NCBI GenBank assembly: GCA_047632435.1
Contig: JBLICU010000008.1
Location: 5,350 to 69,349 of the forward strand
Direction of reading: 5' to 3'
Length of the DNA: 64,000 nucleotides
Source: JAMZMI01 sp047632435
GTDB taxonomy: Bacteria > Bacteroidota > Bacteroidia > Cytophagales > Cyclobacteriaceae
Part shown: piece by piece, positions 44,427 to 53,944 of the stretch
How positions within the stretch are numbered: position 1 is the stretch's first letter
Layout: every line of letters begins with the position of its first letter
The notes under the pieces: model-generated
The model's input: only the letters and a program-made list of their open reading frames with translations
What the model was told of the DNA's origin: nothing
Databases searched by the model: none
Translations under genes and position numbers: made by a program

Positions 44427-44991
44427 ACTATATCTCAGAATAATCATTGCCCTTTCTATTGCTATTCCTGTTTTAGTCTCATTTTTGATTTTCACACCGT
44501 TTGACCTGGGGTTCGGGGGAGCATGGATCAAGAAAATTCCAGCTTTTAATGCTATATTAAATAGCACCACAGCTTTATGTTTGATTTTGGCTGTTGTGTC
44601 AATCAAAAGGAAAAATATAAAACTGCACTCAAGATTTATGTTGACAGGTTTACTTCTCGGTTCTCTCTTTTTGATTCTTTATGTGCTTTATCATTCAAAC
44701 TCAGTTTCTGTGATTTATGGTGATGTAAATCATGATGGAGTACTGGACGCTCAGGAAAGACTTAATGTTGGTGCTTTTCGGTCGGTATATATTTTCACCT
44801 TGCTTTCACATATCGCCTTGTCTATCATCGTTGTTCCTTTTGTTTTAATGTCTTTTTATTTCGCACTGACAGAGCAGTTTGACAAACATAAAAAAATAGT
44901 TAAATACACTTTTCCTATTTGGTTATACGTTTCGGTTACAGGCGTAATTGTCTATTTAATGATCTCACCTTATTACCTTTGGGCTCAATGA
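44413..44991 (+). CDS. DUF420-family membrane protein
   Basis: 192 aa with five to six membrane helices. The start is a TTG at 44413 that overlaps the preceding stop by 14 bases; no ATG is available before the first helix. Hallmarks are PAFNAILNSTTALCLILAVV, KLHSRFMLTGLLLGSLF with conserved His, and LLSHIALSIIVVPFVL. Proteins of this family are usually found with cytochrome oxidase and SCO genes and are thought to aid heme-copper oxidase assembly. Confidence 0.88.
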   Translation: MKTNKLYLRIIIALSIAIPVLVSFLIFTPFDLGFGGAWIKKIPAFNAILNSTTALCLILAVVSIKRKNIKLHSRFMLTGLLLGSLFLILYVLYHSNSVSVIYGDVNHDGVLDAQERLNVGAFRSVYIFTLLSHIALSIIVVPFVLMSFYFALTEQFDKHKKIVKYTFPIWLYVSVTGVIVYLMISPYYLWAQ

Positions 44992-45251
44992 AAATTTTCT
45001 TTAAAGCATATTTTTTTCTCTTGACTTTGGTCTTGCCAATATTTGTGCAAGCGCAGTGTGCCATGTGCCGTACGCAAATAGTAAATAATGTGAGTCAAGG
45101 AGATACTACATTGGCTGCCGGTCTCAATGCCGGTATTATATATCTGTTTATCATGCCGTACATCTCTATAGGCGTTATTGCCTATTTGTGGTTTCGAAAT
45201 TCAAAAGTTAATGAGCGAAAAAGGACTTTTACTAGCAATACTTCAATGTAA
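44988..45251 (+). CDS. Small cysteine-containing membrane protein
   Basis: 87 aa from an ATG that overlaps the DUF420 stop by four bases (ATGA). A signal-like N-terminus (MKIFFKAYFFLLTLVLPIFV) leads to QAQCAMCRTQI, a C-x-x-C pair directly after the probable cleavage site, then one membrane helix (NAGIIYLFIMPYISIGVIAY). The position among oxidase-assembly genes fits a role in metal or redox handling, but this is inference. The gene overlaps the DUF983 gene by 41 bases. Confidence 0.7.
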   Translation: MKIFFKAYFFLLTLVLPIFVQAQCAMCRTQIVNNVSQGDTTLAAGLNAGIIYLFIMPYISIGVIAYLWFRNSKVNERKRTFTSNTSM

Positions 45252-45609
45252 ATGCCCCCAATGCAGGCAAGGGGTTATGTTCGAAAGGGCGACATACAAT
45301 TTGAAACATTTTAGCAAAATGTACAACACCTGCCCTCAATGTAATTATCGTTTTGAAAGGGAACCGGGCTTTTTTTTTGGAGCCATGTATGTTAGCTATG
45401 CGCTCTCTGTAGGTTTGTTTTTGTCTTCAGTGTTTCTACTATACTACTTTGCAGGTGATCCTACCTTGACAACTTATATCACAACTATTTGCGTTCTTTC
45501 TTTGGTATTGTATCCCGTTATTTTTAGATATTCTCGCGTGATTTTTGTACATCTCTTTAGTGGTGTCAGATACATTCCATCCAGAACACCCCCAAATAAT
45601 GTATCTTAA
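45211..45609 (+). CDS. DUF983-family zinc-binding membrane protein
   Basis: 132 aa from MSEKGLLLAILQ. Two zinc-type pairs are visible: CKCPQCRQG and NTCPQCNYRFER, the family signature, followed by GFFFGAMYVSYA and two membrane helices (about residues 55-77 and 85-105). Function unknown; genes of this family often lie beside cytochrome oxidase genes. Confidence 0.9.
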   Translation: MSEKGLLLAILQCKCPQCRQGVMFERATYNLKHFSKMYNTCPQCNYRFEREPGFFFGAMYVSYALSVGLFLSSVFLLYYFAGDPTLTTYITTICVLSLVLYPVIFRYSRVIFVHLFSGVRYIPSRTPPNNVS

Positions 45610-45635
45610 GGTACTAACTTTAGCCTGAAATAACC

Positions 45636-48600
45636 ATGCAGCGTTTCCTGCAGCTCATTTCCTTTGTTCTTTTTGTGGCCATTGTCGTCTTGCTTTTGAT
45701 CCAATATGGTTCCAAAGACAGTAATAAAGTAAGAGAGCACATTGAGGGAAATCTAAAAAAAGTCCTAGATGACCAACATGAAGATTTGCTGAATTTTACT
45801 GAGCAATTCGGTATCTATTCCAATCCTTTTGATATTTCTTCTGAAAATAGATTCATAAAACGTGTTTTTGTAGATGGTAGTCTGGTTTATTGGTCTGATA
45901 ATGCGCAGATTGGAAGTTACTTATCTCTAAGGAGCCATGATTCCCTGTATACCTATAAAGCTGCTGGTGACATATATTTAGTTAGGCGGGCAACAATTGA
46001 GAATAATCAGACCCTGATAGAAATTTACACACTATTACCCTTACTTCTCGATCCCCCAATTAAAAATCAATACTTGAGTGAAAAGTACAATATTGAGGTT
46101 TTTGAATCATACAAGATCAAGTTGGGAGGGGGAGATCAAACCATCCAATATGAAAATCTCCAAATCGTTCTTAACATCAAACCACAACCGCTGTATCAAT
46201 TTGACACATGGATCCTACTTATTTCCTTTACACTTGGAGCTATTCTAATTTGGTTGTTATGGTTTTTTACTGAAAAGGGGTTAAAGGATTTTAGTCAGGC
46301 GGTTTTGAGAATATCTGGGCTTTTGGTTCTCAGAGGGTTGTTTTGGGTACTAACCACCCAGTTCATCAATACAACACTTTTCAATCCAATCTATTATACT
46401 TCCAGTTACGCTTCTTCAATCGGAGATTTGCTACTTCATTCAGTTTTGATTTATATCCTGATACAGGTTATAGGAGGTAAAATTTTAAAATTGAATTGGT
46501 TAAAATTTAAATGGCTTTACATCCTGTTTGTCTTTATCCTAATCCATTTTGCATACTTCAGCGCATACAAAATTTGCTGGAATATTCTGAACAATTCCCT
46601 CATCAGCCTCGATATAAGTGAAACTATCCAATTTGATTTATTGCGTATAGTGGCACAACTAATTCTCATATTTTGGGCAGTGATCTTTTTTAAAGTAGTT
46701 CAGTTTTCAGTCAGAATTCACCGCTCAATCAATCCACCAAAACCACAATCTATTTTGATTTATTTCGTGATCATGATAGGCGCCATGTATTTTGGTGGAG
46801 CATATAGCATTGTGTTTTTCACGCTGCTGGCGGCCGCATATTGGTTCATTCAATTGCTTGATTTTGATTTTGCCTATACGAACCTTGATTATCGCTCCGT
46901 CTTATTTGTATCACTATTAATTGCGCTAATTTCTGCAGTGTTTACGTTGACTATATATCAATATTATGAAAAGGAGGATCTTATTTCCAAGAAGAAGTTC
47001 GCAAACCGATTACTCATCAAAAATGACTTTCTGGGTGAATATTATTTGAATGAGAAGATTGAAGATATTAAAAAGGATACATACATCCGATCAAGATTAA
47101 GCAATAGGTTACTTGCCAAAAGAAATATTGAAGAAAAAATAAAGAGTCAGTACTTGTCATCTTATTTTGATAAATACGATGTGGAAGTCTATTTGTATGA
47201 CGCTGCAGGAGTTTCATTCGATGATGAAGGTGTGTCTTATGATGCTTTTAAAAATTTGTATGTAAAAGATCAATACAAAACAGATTATGAGCAGATTTAC
47301 TTTTTCCAGGATAAAGAGGGGAATATTCAGGACAAATATTTCTGTTTCATACCGGTAGTTTCATTTGATCGAAATGTGGGTTTTGTAGTGCTATCTCTCA
47401 CATTGAAAAAGTATATCCCTGTGAGCGTTTTTCCTCAGCTTATGGTGGAGAGTAGTTATTATTTCTCAGATGAAAACCGCTTTGATTATTCCGTTTATCG
47501 TGAGGGTAAATTGCTTTACAAGCGCGGAAGATTTGAATTTCAAAATGCGCTCAACTATCCTGATCTTACTAATCCAAATTTGTTTGAGAAAGGAATTGTA
47601 TTGAATGGAGTGCATTTTTACGGACTTCAAACTACTGAAGGAAAGACCTTTGTGATTGCCTCTCCGGTTTATTCCACAATCACATTGATCTCTAATTTCT
47701 CGTTTCTATACCTGCTTATTTTATTTTGCTTCGCTATTTTGTTCACGATAGAACGTTCGGTAGATAAGCGAATCGTATTTAATCTTTCTACGAAGATTCA
47801 GCTTTATCTGGGATTGTCTCTGATTGTCCCAATGTTAGTTGTGAGCATTGCGTTGTTGAATACTTTGAATCAATCCTATAAGGAAGAAATTGATAAGAGT
47901 TCAAGTAAGCGGGCATATAACATTTCGGAATATCTGGTAGATGCCTGCGAACGCTTTTTCAACAATGAAATAAATCGTGATGATCTAAACAGCATTGTAT
48001 CAAGAGTTGCTTCATTGCTACAAACTGATATTAATCTATATGGCTCAGATGGTCGATTACTTGTGTCCAGTGAAGTGGAAATATTTAACTCAGGTTTGTT
48101 AGGGACACAGATTGCACCTGCACCTTATAATGCCATCAAATATGGGAATACCGAAACGAAAATCTACAAGCAGTCGATTGGTGATCTTGTCTTTCGAGTA
48201 TCTTATGTCGGCTTGAGATCGCATAAGAATGGTAAGCTTTTGGGGATTTTATCTTTACCCTATTTTGACTCAAAATATAATTTAGCGAAGCAGCAGGTTG
48301 AGGTTTTCAATAGTCTCATTTCCATTTTTACTATCATATTCCTATTGTCGGTTATAATTGGAAACTTGGCTATAGAACGCCTGATTAAGCCATTGAAAGT
48401 CATTACCGAACGTTTGAAAATGACTGATTTGAAGGAAGTGAATGAGCCAATAAACTATACTTCCAAAGATGAAATTGGCATCCTGATCAATGAATATAAT
48501 ACCATGATCAAGAAGCTTGAAGAGAGTAAAATAGCATTGGCTGAAAGTCAAAAAGAATCTGCTTGGCAGGAAATAGCCCGACAGGTAGCTCATGAAATCA

Positions 48601-49199
48601 AAAACCCACTTACTCCGATGCGCTTGAAGATTCAGCAAATGATGCGGCAAAAGAGCAGTGATGATCCGGAATACAAGTCTTTAAATTCATTGATTGGTCA
48701 AATAGATACTTTAAGTTCTATCGCTGATTCTTTTTCAGCGTTTGCCAAAATGCCGGCACCTAGAAATGAACGATTTAATCTTACAGAGCTTATTGAAAGT
48801 GTCGCCGAAGTGCATATCAGAGAAGGGGTAGTTATAGATACTGTTTCAATGTCGGAGGCAGTTTTTGTCCATGCTGACATGAAGATATTCGCCGGAATAT
48901 TGAACAATATTATCATCAATGCCATACAAGCTACATCAGAGAAAACACCTAATATCAAGGTTTCTTTGGAAAAGAAATCGAAGAAAGTTTTGATTTCGGT
49001 AGAAGACAATGGACAAGGAATCGCTGAAGAGAATAAGGAAAAAATATTTACTCCGTATTTTAGCACCAAATTGTCGGGAAGTGGCATTGGTTTGGCCGTA
49101 GCAAAAAAAGGAATTGAAAACGCAGGGGGAAATATCTGGTTTGAAACAAAGCTGGAAGAAGGCACCACTTTCTTCGTTTCACTACCTATTGTCTCCTAA
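45636..49199 (+). CDS. Large multi-pass sensor histidine kinase (NtrY-like)
   Basis: 1187 aa. One N-terminal membrane helix and a first extracytoplasmic part (about residues 30-185), then about seven membrane helices (190-440). Two further sensor loops lie around helices near 690 and 730, and a helix near 895. A HAMP-like linker (IKPLKVITERLK) precedes the phospho-acceptor block SAWQEIARQVAHEIKNPLTP (His about 986) and the ATPase motifs NNIIINAIQA, VEDNGQGIAEE and GSGIGLAVAKKGI. The H-box is NtrY-like. No response regulator is encoded next to it, so its partner lies elsewhere. Confidence 0.93.
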   Translation: MQRFLQLISFVLFVAIVVLLLIQYGSKDSNKVREHIEGNLKKVLDDQHEDLLNFTEQFGIYSNPFDISSENRFIKRVFVDGSLVYWSDNAQIGSYLSLRSHDSLYTYKAAGDIYLVRRATIENNQTLIEIYTLLPLLLDPPIKNQYLSEKYNIEVFESYKIKLGGGDQTIQYENLQIVLNIKPQPLYQFDTWILLISFTLGAILIWLLWFFTEKGLKDFSQAVLRISGLLVLRGLFWVLTTQFINTTLFNPIYYTSSYASSIGDLLLHSVLIYILIQVIGGKILKLNWLKFKWLYILFVFILIHFAYFSAYKICWNILNNSLISLDISETIQFDLLRIVAQLILIFWAVIFFKVVQFSVRIHRSINPPKPQSILIYFVIMIGAMYFGGAYSIVFFTLLAAAYWFIQLLDFDFAYTNLDYRSVLFVSLLIALISAVFTLTIYQYYEKEDLISKKKFANRLLIKNDFLGEYYLNEKIEDIKKDTYIRSRLSNRLLAKRNIEEKIKSQYLSSYFDKYDVEVYLYDAAGVSFDDEGVSYDAFKNLYVKDQYKTDYEQIYFFQDKEGNIQDKYFCFIPVVSFDRNVGFVVLSLTLKKYIPVSVFPQLMVESSYYFSDENRFDYSVYREGKLLYKRGRFEFQNALNYPDLTNPNLFEKGIVLNGVHFYGLQTTEGKTFVIASPVYSTITLISNFSFLYLLILFCFAILFTIERSVDKRIVFNLSTKIQLYLGLSLIVPMLVVSIALLNTLNQSYKEEIDKSSSKRAYNISEYLVDACERFFNNEINRDDLNSIVSRVASLLQTDINLYGSDGRLLVSSEVEIFNSGLLGTQIAPAPYNAIKYGNTETKIYKQSIGDLVFRVSYVGLRSHKNGKLLGILSLPYFDSKYNLAKQQVEVFNSLISIFTIIFLLSVIIGNLAIERLIKPLKVITERLKMTDLKEVNEPINYTSKDEIGILINEYNTMIKKLEESKIALAESQKESAWQEIARQVAHEIKNPLTPMRLKIQQMMRQKSSDDPEYKSLNSLIGQIDTLSSIADSFSAFAKMPAPRNERFNLTELIESVAEVHIREGVVIDTVSMSEAVFVHADMKIFAGILNNIIINAIQATSEKTPNIKVSLEKKSKKVLISVEDNGQGIAEENKEKIFTPYFSTKLSGSGIGLAVAKKGIENAGGNIWFETKLEEGTTFFVSLPIVS

Positions 49200-52100
49200 A
49201 TCAATACTTTTTTTAGGATTGGTTTTGTCCACAAGCCTGGTATTGGCTCAAGGGACGAAATGCCATAGTTTCAAATTCCAATCTGCCATCAAGTTGGACA
49301 CCATTCCCGTGGAGCCTGGTTCAATTACAATAACTCCAACAGTTTCGTTCACCTTCCATCCAGATGAGAATACCATAACTTTCAATGATAGTCCCAATAT
49401 GGACTCAATAATAGTTTGTTTCCAAACCATGTCTCCTCAGATTTATGGTCCTTATTTCAATCGTGATATTAAAACCTACTCACAAGGACGAGTTTCCCAA
49501 ATGGGAAGTGCATCTACAGTCAAGGTGATTCCCAAGGAGGAGATTTTTTCCTTTTCAGATTTTGAATCTTATGGAGCGATTACACGTGGAGTCACATTTG
49601 GCAATCGCCAAAATCTTTTTGTGAATTCGGCTCTAAACCTTCAATTGGAAGGACAATTGTCTGAGGATTTATTTGTCAGTGCCTCTATCACCGATCAGAA
49701 TATTCCTTATCAACCGGAAGGTAATACCCAGCAAATTCGTGATTTTGACAATGTCTATATCAAATTATACAACGATAAATTCGACGTGACAGCTGGCGAT
49801 GTGGTGCTTACGAACACGGTCAGTGAGGGTTACTTTCTGAAGTATTACAAAAATGTGCAAGGTTTAAGTCTGAATTATAAATATCAAATCAATGAAAAAT
49901 GGAATGCAAGATCTAGTGTAAGCGGCGCTGCTTCCAAAGGTCAGTTTTCTTCCGCTCAACTCACACCTATTGAAGGGGTGCAGGGACCCTATCGATTGAC
50001 TGGACCAAACGGCGAACGATTTATCATCGTGCTTGCAAATTCGGAGCGGGTGTTTATTGATGGTCAGCTGATGCAGCGTGGTTTCGATCGTGATTATGTG
50101 GTAGACTACAACTTAGGTGAAGTGACTTTCAGTAATTCTCTCCTGATTACCAGATTTACACGCATTAGGATTGATTTTGAATATGCCGAGCAGTATTATT
50201 CACGATCCAACATTAATACCACCCACGAGGTTTGGAATGAAAAGCACAAATTTTATTTCAATTTTTATCAGGAAAAGGATAATCCAAATAGCCCCCTTGG
50301 TTTTGATCTTGGAGTCAATGATTTAACGGCTCTATCGCTTTTAGGTGACAACAATGGACTTGGTACCGTGACCGGAGAAGACTCAGTCGGTTATATTGAA
50401 GATGCTGTTTTGTATGTAAAGCGAGATTCAATTCATGAAATGACAGTCTATTCCATTTTTCAATTCTCAACGGATCCAGATAAGGCTGAGTATAAGGTGA
50501 GTTTTACTGAAGTTGGATTTGGAAAAGGGGACTATTTACTCCAAACATCAACTGCAAATGGCAGAATATATCAATGGGTGGGGCCTGAGGACGGTGTGTC
50601 GCAGGGGAGTTATGCTCCTGTAAGGATTTTGCCTTTGCCAAATAAAAAGCAGATGATGGTTATTGGCAACAAGTTTAAAATCAATCAATTCGAAAACGTG
50701 AGTCAGGAGGTGGCCATATCCAATCGTGATTTGAATCTCTACTCTGATTTGGATGACAAAGACAACTCAGGATATGCTTGGCGAGGAAGCCTAAGATCGG
50801 AGGGAAGAAAACTTTCAGATTACACCTTCAAAGGCGGATTGTCAGTAGAGTTGGTGGAGCAAAATTTTCAATATATCGATCGATTCAGAGCTATTGAATA
50901 TGATCGGAATTGGGGCTACAATATTTTCCAGGATTCCATCAATCGGGCGGATCGCATTGTGAAAACTGATGTGCAGTTCCGCAAAGATCAAAACAACTTG
51001 CTTTATTACAAATACAGTTATCGCAACCGAACTGATGTGGTGGAAGGTCATCAGCACGATTTGATAATGGTAAAAGATATTGGGCCTTTCAATTCAAAAA
51101 CGTCTTTCTATCGCATGGTCAATGATCCTGGAACAGTCAACTCTGACTGGACGCGTTTCAGACAAGAAGTAAGACTGAACACCTGGAAAGTCAACCCGGG
51201 ATATGTTTATGAGTTGGATCACCAGACCATCGGAATCGGTGACTCACTTACCAGTTCTCTAATGCATTATCATTTGCATGATTTTTATTTGGAAACAGGT
51301 GACACATTAAAGACCAGATTGCGGGCTGATTATATTAAGCGTTTAGACCAAACACCTGTGAATGGTGAGATGCAAGAATATACCGAAGCGGATGAGTATA
51401 GATTGGGAATTAATACCCGATTTCTAAAAACACATACCGTGGCTGTTACTGCGAATTACCGCAAGGTTGAAGACAAGCTGCTCGATACCAAAACTGAAAA
51501 TGTACTGGGAAAATTCGATTGGCAGAGCAGTGCATTTGATAACATTCTAAAACAAAACACCAGCTTCTCAACTGCCAATATTCGTGAACTAAGACGGGAG
51601 TTTATCTACATCATGGTGCCGACGGGGCAAGGAACTCACACATGGCGTGATGAGAATGCTGATGGTATTCAAGATCTGAATGAATTTTATGAAGCGATCA
51701 ATATCGACGAGAAAAACTACGCTAAAATATTTACTCCCACTGACGAATATATAAGTGCATTTCAGTCTACTTTTTTACACAGCCTTGATGTGCAATTTCC
51801 TCAGCGTTGGAAATCGGAAAACGCTGCTTTGAGCTTGCTTTCCAAATTCAGCTTGAGTACAAACGTCCGCTTGAACTTCAAATCAACAGACAACAATCTG
51901 GCAAATCGATTGAACCCCTTTCAACAAAATCAAAAAGATGAAAGTGTAATCTCCGCCAGAAATCAACATAGGTACTCATTGTTTTACAATAGAAACGGAT
52001 CTGGAGTGGCTTTTGACTTGAACCGAACGAGTCAGGAAAATAAATCGCTTCTTGTGAATGGCTTTGAACTTAGAGATAAAAGCGACTGGATGTCTAATGT

Positions 52101-52602
52101 CCGGTGGACCATGCAATCAGGGTTTATGATTCGTTTTCAGGGAGGAATAGGAGAGACGACTAATCAATCAGATTTTCTGGATTCAAGAAATTTTGTCTTG
52201 CAGCGATTTATTTGGGCACCCGCATTGATTTGGCAACCGTCCAACAGTTTCCGGGTTTCTGGAAAAGTTGAAATTAGAAACAAAAGCCAACAAAAGACAG
52301 AAATAGATCGCAGCTCATCTATCACTGATTATAGTCTGGAATCGACATTTATTCAATCAGGAAAAGGCAATTTGAATGCACAGTTTCAATGGCTCAATAT
52401 CAGTTTCAAAGGAGATCAGAATACCTATCTTGGTTACGAATTGTTAGAGGGATTGCAACCCGGACAAAATCAAAAGTGGAATCTCAACTGGCAACAATCA
52501 TTGAGTCGGGGACTGCAGCTAACGCTGCAATACAATGGAAGAAAGTCAACAGGCAATAGCCCAATTCATATTGGCACGATGCAGGTGACTGCTTTTTTCT
52601 AG
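49189..52602 (+). CDS. Large outer-membrane protein of unknown family
   Basis: About 1137 aa. I choose the TTG at 49189, giving the signal LSPKSILFLGLVLSTSLVLA and an 11-base overlap with the kinase. The alternative ATG at 49114 puts 25 untypical residues in front and overlaps by 86 bases. The mature protein is beta-rich with repeated strand patterns, a segment like SprA-type or TonB-linked outer-membrane proteins (DQNIPYQPEGNTQQIRDFD, VTAGDVVLT) and a C-terminal strand (HIGTMQVTAFF) ending in Phe, the usual barrel-assembly signal. No plug or Ig-domain motif was recognised. Co-location with the kinase is suggestive only. Confidence 0.75.
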   Translation: MSPKSILFLGLVLSTSLVLAQGTKCHSFKFQSAIKLDTIPVEPGSITITPTVSFTFHPDENTITFNDSPNMDSIIVCFQTMSPQIYGPYFNRDIKTYSQGRVSQMGSASTVKVIPKEEIFSFSDFESYGAITRGVTFGNRQNLFVNSALNLQLEGQLSEDLFVSASITDQNIPYQPEGNTQQIRDFDNVYIKLYNDKFDVTAGDVVLTNTVSEGYFLKYYKNVQGLSLNYKYQINEKWNARSSVSGAASKGQFSSAQLTPIEGVQGPYRLTGPNGERFIIVLANSERVFIDGQLMQRGFDRDYVVDYNLGEVTFSNSLLITRFTRIRIDFEYAEQYYSRSNINTTHEVWNEKHKFYFNFYQEKDNPNSPLGFDLGVNDLTALSLLGDNNGLGTVTGEDSVGYIEDAVLYVKRDSIHEMTVYSIFQFSTDPDKAEYKVSFTEVGFGKGDYLLQTSTANGRIYQWVGPEDGVSQGSYAPVRILPLPNKKQMMVIGNKFKINQFENVSQEVAISNRDLNLYSDLDDKDNSGYAWRGSLRSEGRKLSDYTFKGGLSVELVEQNFQYIDRFRAIEYDRNWGYNIFQDSINRADRIVKTDVQFRKDQNNLLYYKYSYRNRTDVVEGHQHDLIMVKDIGPFNSKTSFYRMVNDPGTVNSDWTRFRQEVRLNTWKVNPGYVYELDHQTIGIGDSLTSSLMHYHLHDFYLETGDTLKTRLRADYIKRLDQTPVNGEMQEYTEADEYRLGINTRFLKTHTVAVTANYRKVEDKLLDTKTENVLGKFDWQSSAFDNILKQNTSFSTANIRELRREFIYIMVPTGQGTHTWRDENADGIQDLNEFYEAINIDEKNYAKIFTPTDEYISAFQSTFLHSLDVQFPQRWKSENAALSLLSKFSLSTNVRLNFKSTDNNLANRLNPFQQNQKDESVISARNQHRYSLFYNRNGSGVAFDLNRTSQENKSLLVNGFELRDKSDWMSNVRWTMQSGFMIRFQGGIGETTNQSDFLDSRNFVLQRFIWAPALIWQPSNSFRVSGKVEIRNKSQQKTEIDRSSSITDYSLESTFIQSGKGNLNAQFQWLNISFKGDQNTYLGYELLEGLQPGQNQKWNLNWQQSLSRGLQLTLQYNGRKSTGNSPIHIGTMQVTAFF

Positions 52603-52614
52603 GCTTTCCGGAAA

Positions 52615-52978
52615 TCAATCCAACAAGGGTAAATAGCGATCCCTGTAAAAGTAAACCAGTGCTACATTGAAGACTGCTACGACCAATGCCGGCCACATTT
52701 CTCTGATATCGCCATTCACATAGGTGAAAATCAAAAAGGGAAATGGTCAGTGGAAAGAGTACGATTACTAGAAAAGCTGACCATTTGTTGATAATCAAAA
52801 ACAATCCAATTAGAATTTCAATAACATAAAGGATTGGTAAATAAAGCACAATTGAATCAAGGAATCGCTGGGCTATTTCAGGCATGGCTATACACCAAGT
52901 TGGGACAAAATGGAAAAGAAGATTAAGCATATACGCAATGAGAAAAACACCTAGAATGTTTGTGCAAAACACGATCAC
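52615..52978 (-). pseudogene. Frameshifted DoxX-like membrane protein gene
   Basis: From an ATG at 52978 the frame reads as a DoxX-type protein with hydrophobic helices (VIEILIGLFLIINKWSAFLV) up to about 52745 (FPLTI). From there the same frame turns into a poor, Cys/Arg/Ser-rich tail running into the neighbouring gene. A one-base shift in the homopolymeric stretch near 52735-52745 restores PFLIFTYVNGDI, MWPALVVAVFNVALVYFY and RDRYLPLLD followed by TGA (52615-52617). This is the expected last two helices and short tail. So the gene appears disrupted by a single indel, either genuine or a sequencing error. Confidence 0.7.
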
Positions 52979-53198
52979 TTATTGATTTTTTTCGTGATTT
53001 TGGGTTTAAGCAGCCTTAAAGTAGGTAATTCAAATATTTGGAATATTGATGAAAGTCGTATTGATTCTTATAATCAGAACGTTATGAGCTTTGAAATTCG
53101 CTTTACTTTGAATCCAACTTTTATTTTAAAACTTCCGTTAGAGAGCTCTCAGTCAATCGCATGTATTAACCGTTTATCTAACATATAAACCATTTATA

Positions 53199-53918
53199 TT
53201 GATCAATTACATTGAACATATCATTTACGACTTCACATATCCCCAACTTTATGGAGTCGTTTTTGTCTATTTCTTGTTTCTCTATTTTGCAAGTGCCCCT
53301 CTGTTTCTTTGGATAGGGAAAACCTTGGCAAAGAAGGGAATCACGCATAAAATTGTAGATAAACAAATCACCAATGAGCAAATCAAATTCGAGTTGCTGC
53401 ATTCGTTTCAGTCAATAGTCATTTTTGGCTTTTCAGCATTTCCAATTATCTATCTGATTCGGAATGGTGTAATAGAATTGTTACCAGATACGGTTTTGAA
53501 TGTTATCATCGGTGTGGGACTGCTGACCATCTGGAATGAAATTCACTTCTTTCTCGTGCACCGATTGATGCATTTGCCGTTTTTTTTCAAGTATGTTCAT
53601 AAGATCCATCACAAATCAAAAGTACCGACGGTTTACTCCGTCTATAGTTTTCATTGGTTCGAGGCACTTTTGCTGTCTACCGTACCTCTCACCATCACAC
53701 CTTTTGTGTCATTTGCGCCTTTAGCGATTTTCTTATATCCATTGACGAGTATATTACTCAACTTTTCTGGACATTGTAATTATCGTTTTGGAAATGGGGA
53801 GGGCTTGAGTTGGAGCTTGTTTGGAACTTTTCACAACGAGCATCATTTCAAAAGCAGACAGAACTACGGCTTTGCATCCAATCTGCTTGATCGGTTGGTT
53901 AAATACTTTAATTTTTAA
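53199..53918 (+). CDS. Fatty-acid-hydroxylase / sterol-desaturase superfamily enzyme
   Basis: 239 aa integral membrane di-iron enzyme. The three His boxes are intact: HRLMH (about residue 121), HKIHH (about 133) and HNEHH (about 214), with an additional FSGHCNYRF histidine. Four membrane helices are predicted. It begins with a TTG, since no ATG lies between the preceding stops and the first helix. It probably hydroxylates or desaturates a lipid; substrate unknown. Its stop is 26 bases before the DarB-family ketosynthase gene, so the two probably share a pathway. Confidence 0.9.
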   Translation: MINYIEHIIYDFTYPQLYGVVFVYFLFLYFASAPLFLWIGKTLAKKGITHKIVDKQITNEQIKFELLHSFQSIVIFGFSAFPIIYLIRNGVIELLPDTVLNVIIGVGLLTIWNEIHFFLVHRLMHLPFFFKYVHKIHHKSKVPTVYSVYSFHWFEALLLSTVPLTITPFVSFAPLAIFLYPLTSILLNFSGHCNYRFGNGEGLSWSLFGTFHNEHHFKSRQNYGFASNLLDRLVKYFNF

Positions 53919-53944
53919 ATCAATTACACTTTTATTCAACCGCT

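Noticed and set aside
52735..52745. Programmed ribosomal frameshift in the DoxX-like gene
   Set aside because: A slippery-looking T/C run exists, but there is no following stop or structure to support programming, and DoxX genes are not known to use it; an indel is simpler.
52484..52978. Reading the whole 164-codon minus-strand frame as one intact protein
   Set aside because: The last 80 codons run antisense into the barrel gene and have atypical composition, while a one-base shift gives a normal DoxX-like end.
52982..53188. Plus-strand open frame of 68 codons before the hydroxylase gene
   Set aside because: Low-quality composition, no signal or helix pattern, and it lies in the promoter space between the DoxX-like pseudogene and the hydroxylase.
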